From contig OX485805.1 of the NCBI GenBank assembly GCA_950295325.1, forward strand, positions 35,265,501 to 35,329,500: a stretch of DNA of 64,000 nt, written 5' to 3'. The translations under genes and the position numbers were made by a program. Below are positions 63,438 through 64,000 of the stretch, in pieces. How positions within the stretch are numbered: position 1 is the first letter of the stretch; each line of letters begins with the position of its first letter. The stretch is from Polytrichum commune (lineage: Eukaryota; Streptophyta; Polytrichopsida; Polytrichales; Polytrichaceae). The notes under the pieces were generated by a model. The model ran no database searches. It had not been told where the DNA came from and saw only the letters and a list, made by a program, of their open reading frames with translations.

Positions 63438-63690
63438 CCTCCGAGTTAGGATTTGAGAACCTCGGCTAAGTATTTTAACACTTTAGAATGCCCTCCGAGT
63501 TAGGGTATGTATTTGCCTTGGCTAGCTATCTTCGTGCATGATTGTCTTCAATGCCCTCCGAGTTAGGGCTCGAGTATACCTCGGTTAATCGCAATGGTAG
63601 CTCTAATGCCCTCCGAGTTAGGGCACGAAAACCTCGGCTAATCGCATTAGTATTCCAATGCCCTCCGAGTTAGGGCTCGAATGCCTTGGC
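63438..63690. repeat. Five short tandem repeats with hairpin potential
   Basis: CCTCCGAGTTAGG begins at 63438, 63492, 63555, 63610 and 63662 (spacing 52-63 bp). Each is followed by a CCTCGGCTAA-like word, so CCGAG can pair with CTCGG within each unit. The units become more alike toward the right. Confidence 0.8.
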
Positions 63691-64000
63691 TAATTGAACT
63701 AGCTTGAGAGAGTGCTAGAGGCTCCGACACTCATGTAGAGTTTGCGTGTTCAAATGAAGTGTATTAGGTGCCTTAAGTTTGGCCTCTTATATAGTGTTCA
63801 ACATCTATCTTTAATTAGATGTGGCGGTTAGGCCTAACTTCCCCTAATGCCACATGTTCATTTAGGCTATTTTTATCCATGTATCCGGTTACAGTCTAAT
63901 TTTAGGCTACCCGGATCTATTTACAGCAGTTATAATGTCCGAATGTAAAATGTACTTGTGAAGTTCATTCGTTGGATTTCTTGGCTTAACCTAGATGTGC

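Noticed and set aside
63438-63690. CRISPR-like array
   Set aside because: Repeats are short and variable, the spacers are themselves similar, and the context is a plant nuclear genome.

Overview
The window looks like nuclear DNA of a land plant. It carries a plant-type beta-tubulin gene with two introns at the positions usual for plants, a plant mitochondrial succinyl-CoA ligase alpha gene, and a MOK-type (RCK family) protein kinase gene. RCK kinases are best known for work in cilia and flagella, and the MOK branch is not one I know from flowering plants. A spore plant with swimming sperm (moss, liverwort, lycophyte or fern) therefore fits best; lycophyte is only my guess. No bacterial, organellar or viral gene block is present.

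The three host genes lie in the first 18 kb. TUB (+, 4327-6349) and the MOK kinase (-, about 7560-13319) converge across 1.2 kb. The kinase and the succinyl-CoA ligase gene (+, 16867-17865) diverge from a 3.5 kb spacer. The nine kinase-core exons were read by hand from conserved motifs, with matching splice phases at each junction. The C-terminal tail exons and the tiny first exon are weaker predictions.

From about 18 kb to the end I see no intact host gene, only AT-rich spacer and layers of mobile or repeated DNA. These include a family of about 490-500 bp MITEs with TTA target duplications (PIF/Harbinger-like); a 1.65 kb duplicated block carrying two of them, with inverted arms around the first copy; a pair of inverted repeats carrying a shared Cys/His protein fragment; and a 5'-truncated LINE with RT, RNase H and Cys/His parts. 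There is also an internally deleted pogo/Tigger-like transposon with perfect ends, a perfect 62 bp-arm hairpin element, and a long-range pair of G-run-bounded repeats.

The most striking structure is at 58381-60168. A MITE of the Harbinger-like family has had its left end amplified into an 11-unit, roughly 145 bp tandem array, with signs of a four-unit higher-order period. The rest of the MITE, including its right end, follows directly. It looks like a satellite caught being born from a transposon end.

The genes do not form an operon or pathway. They are ordinary independent nuclear genes, and the interest lies in the kinase gene structure and in the repeat architecture.
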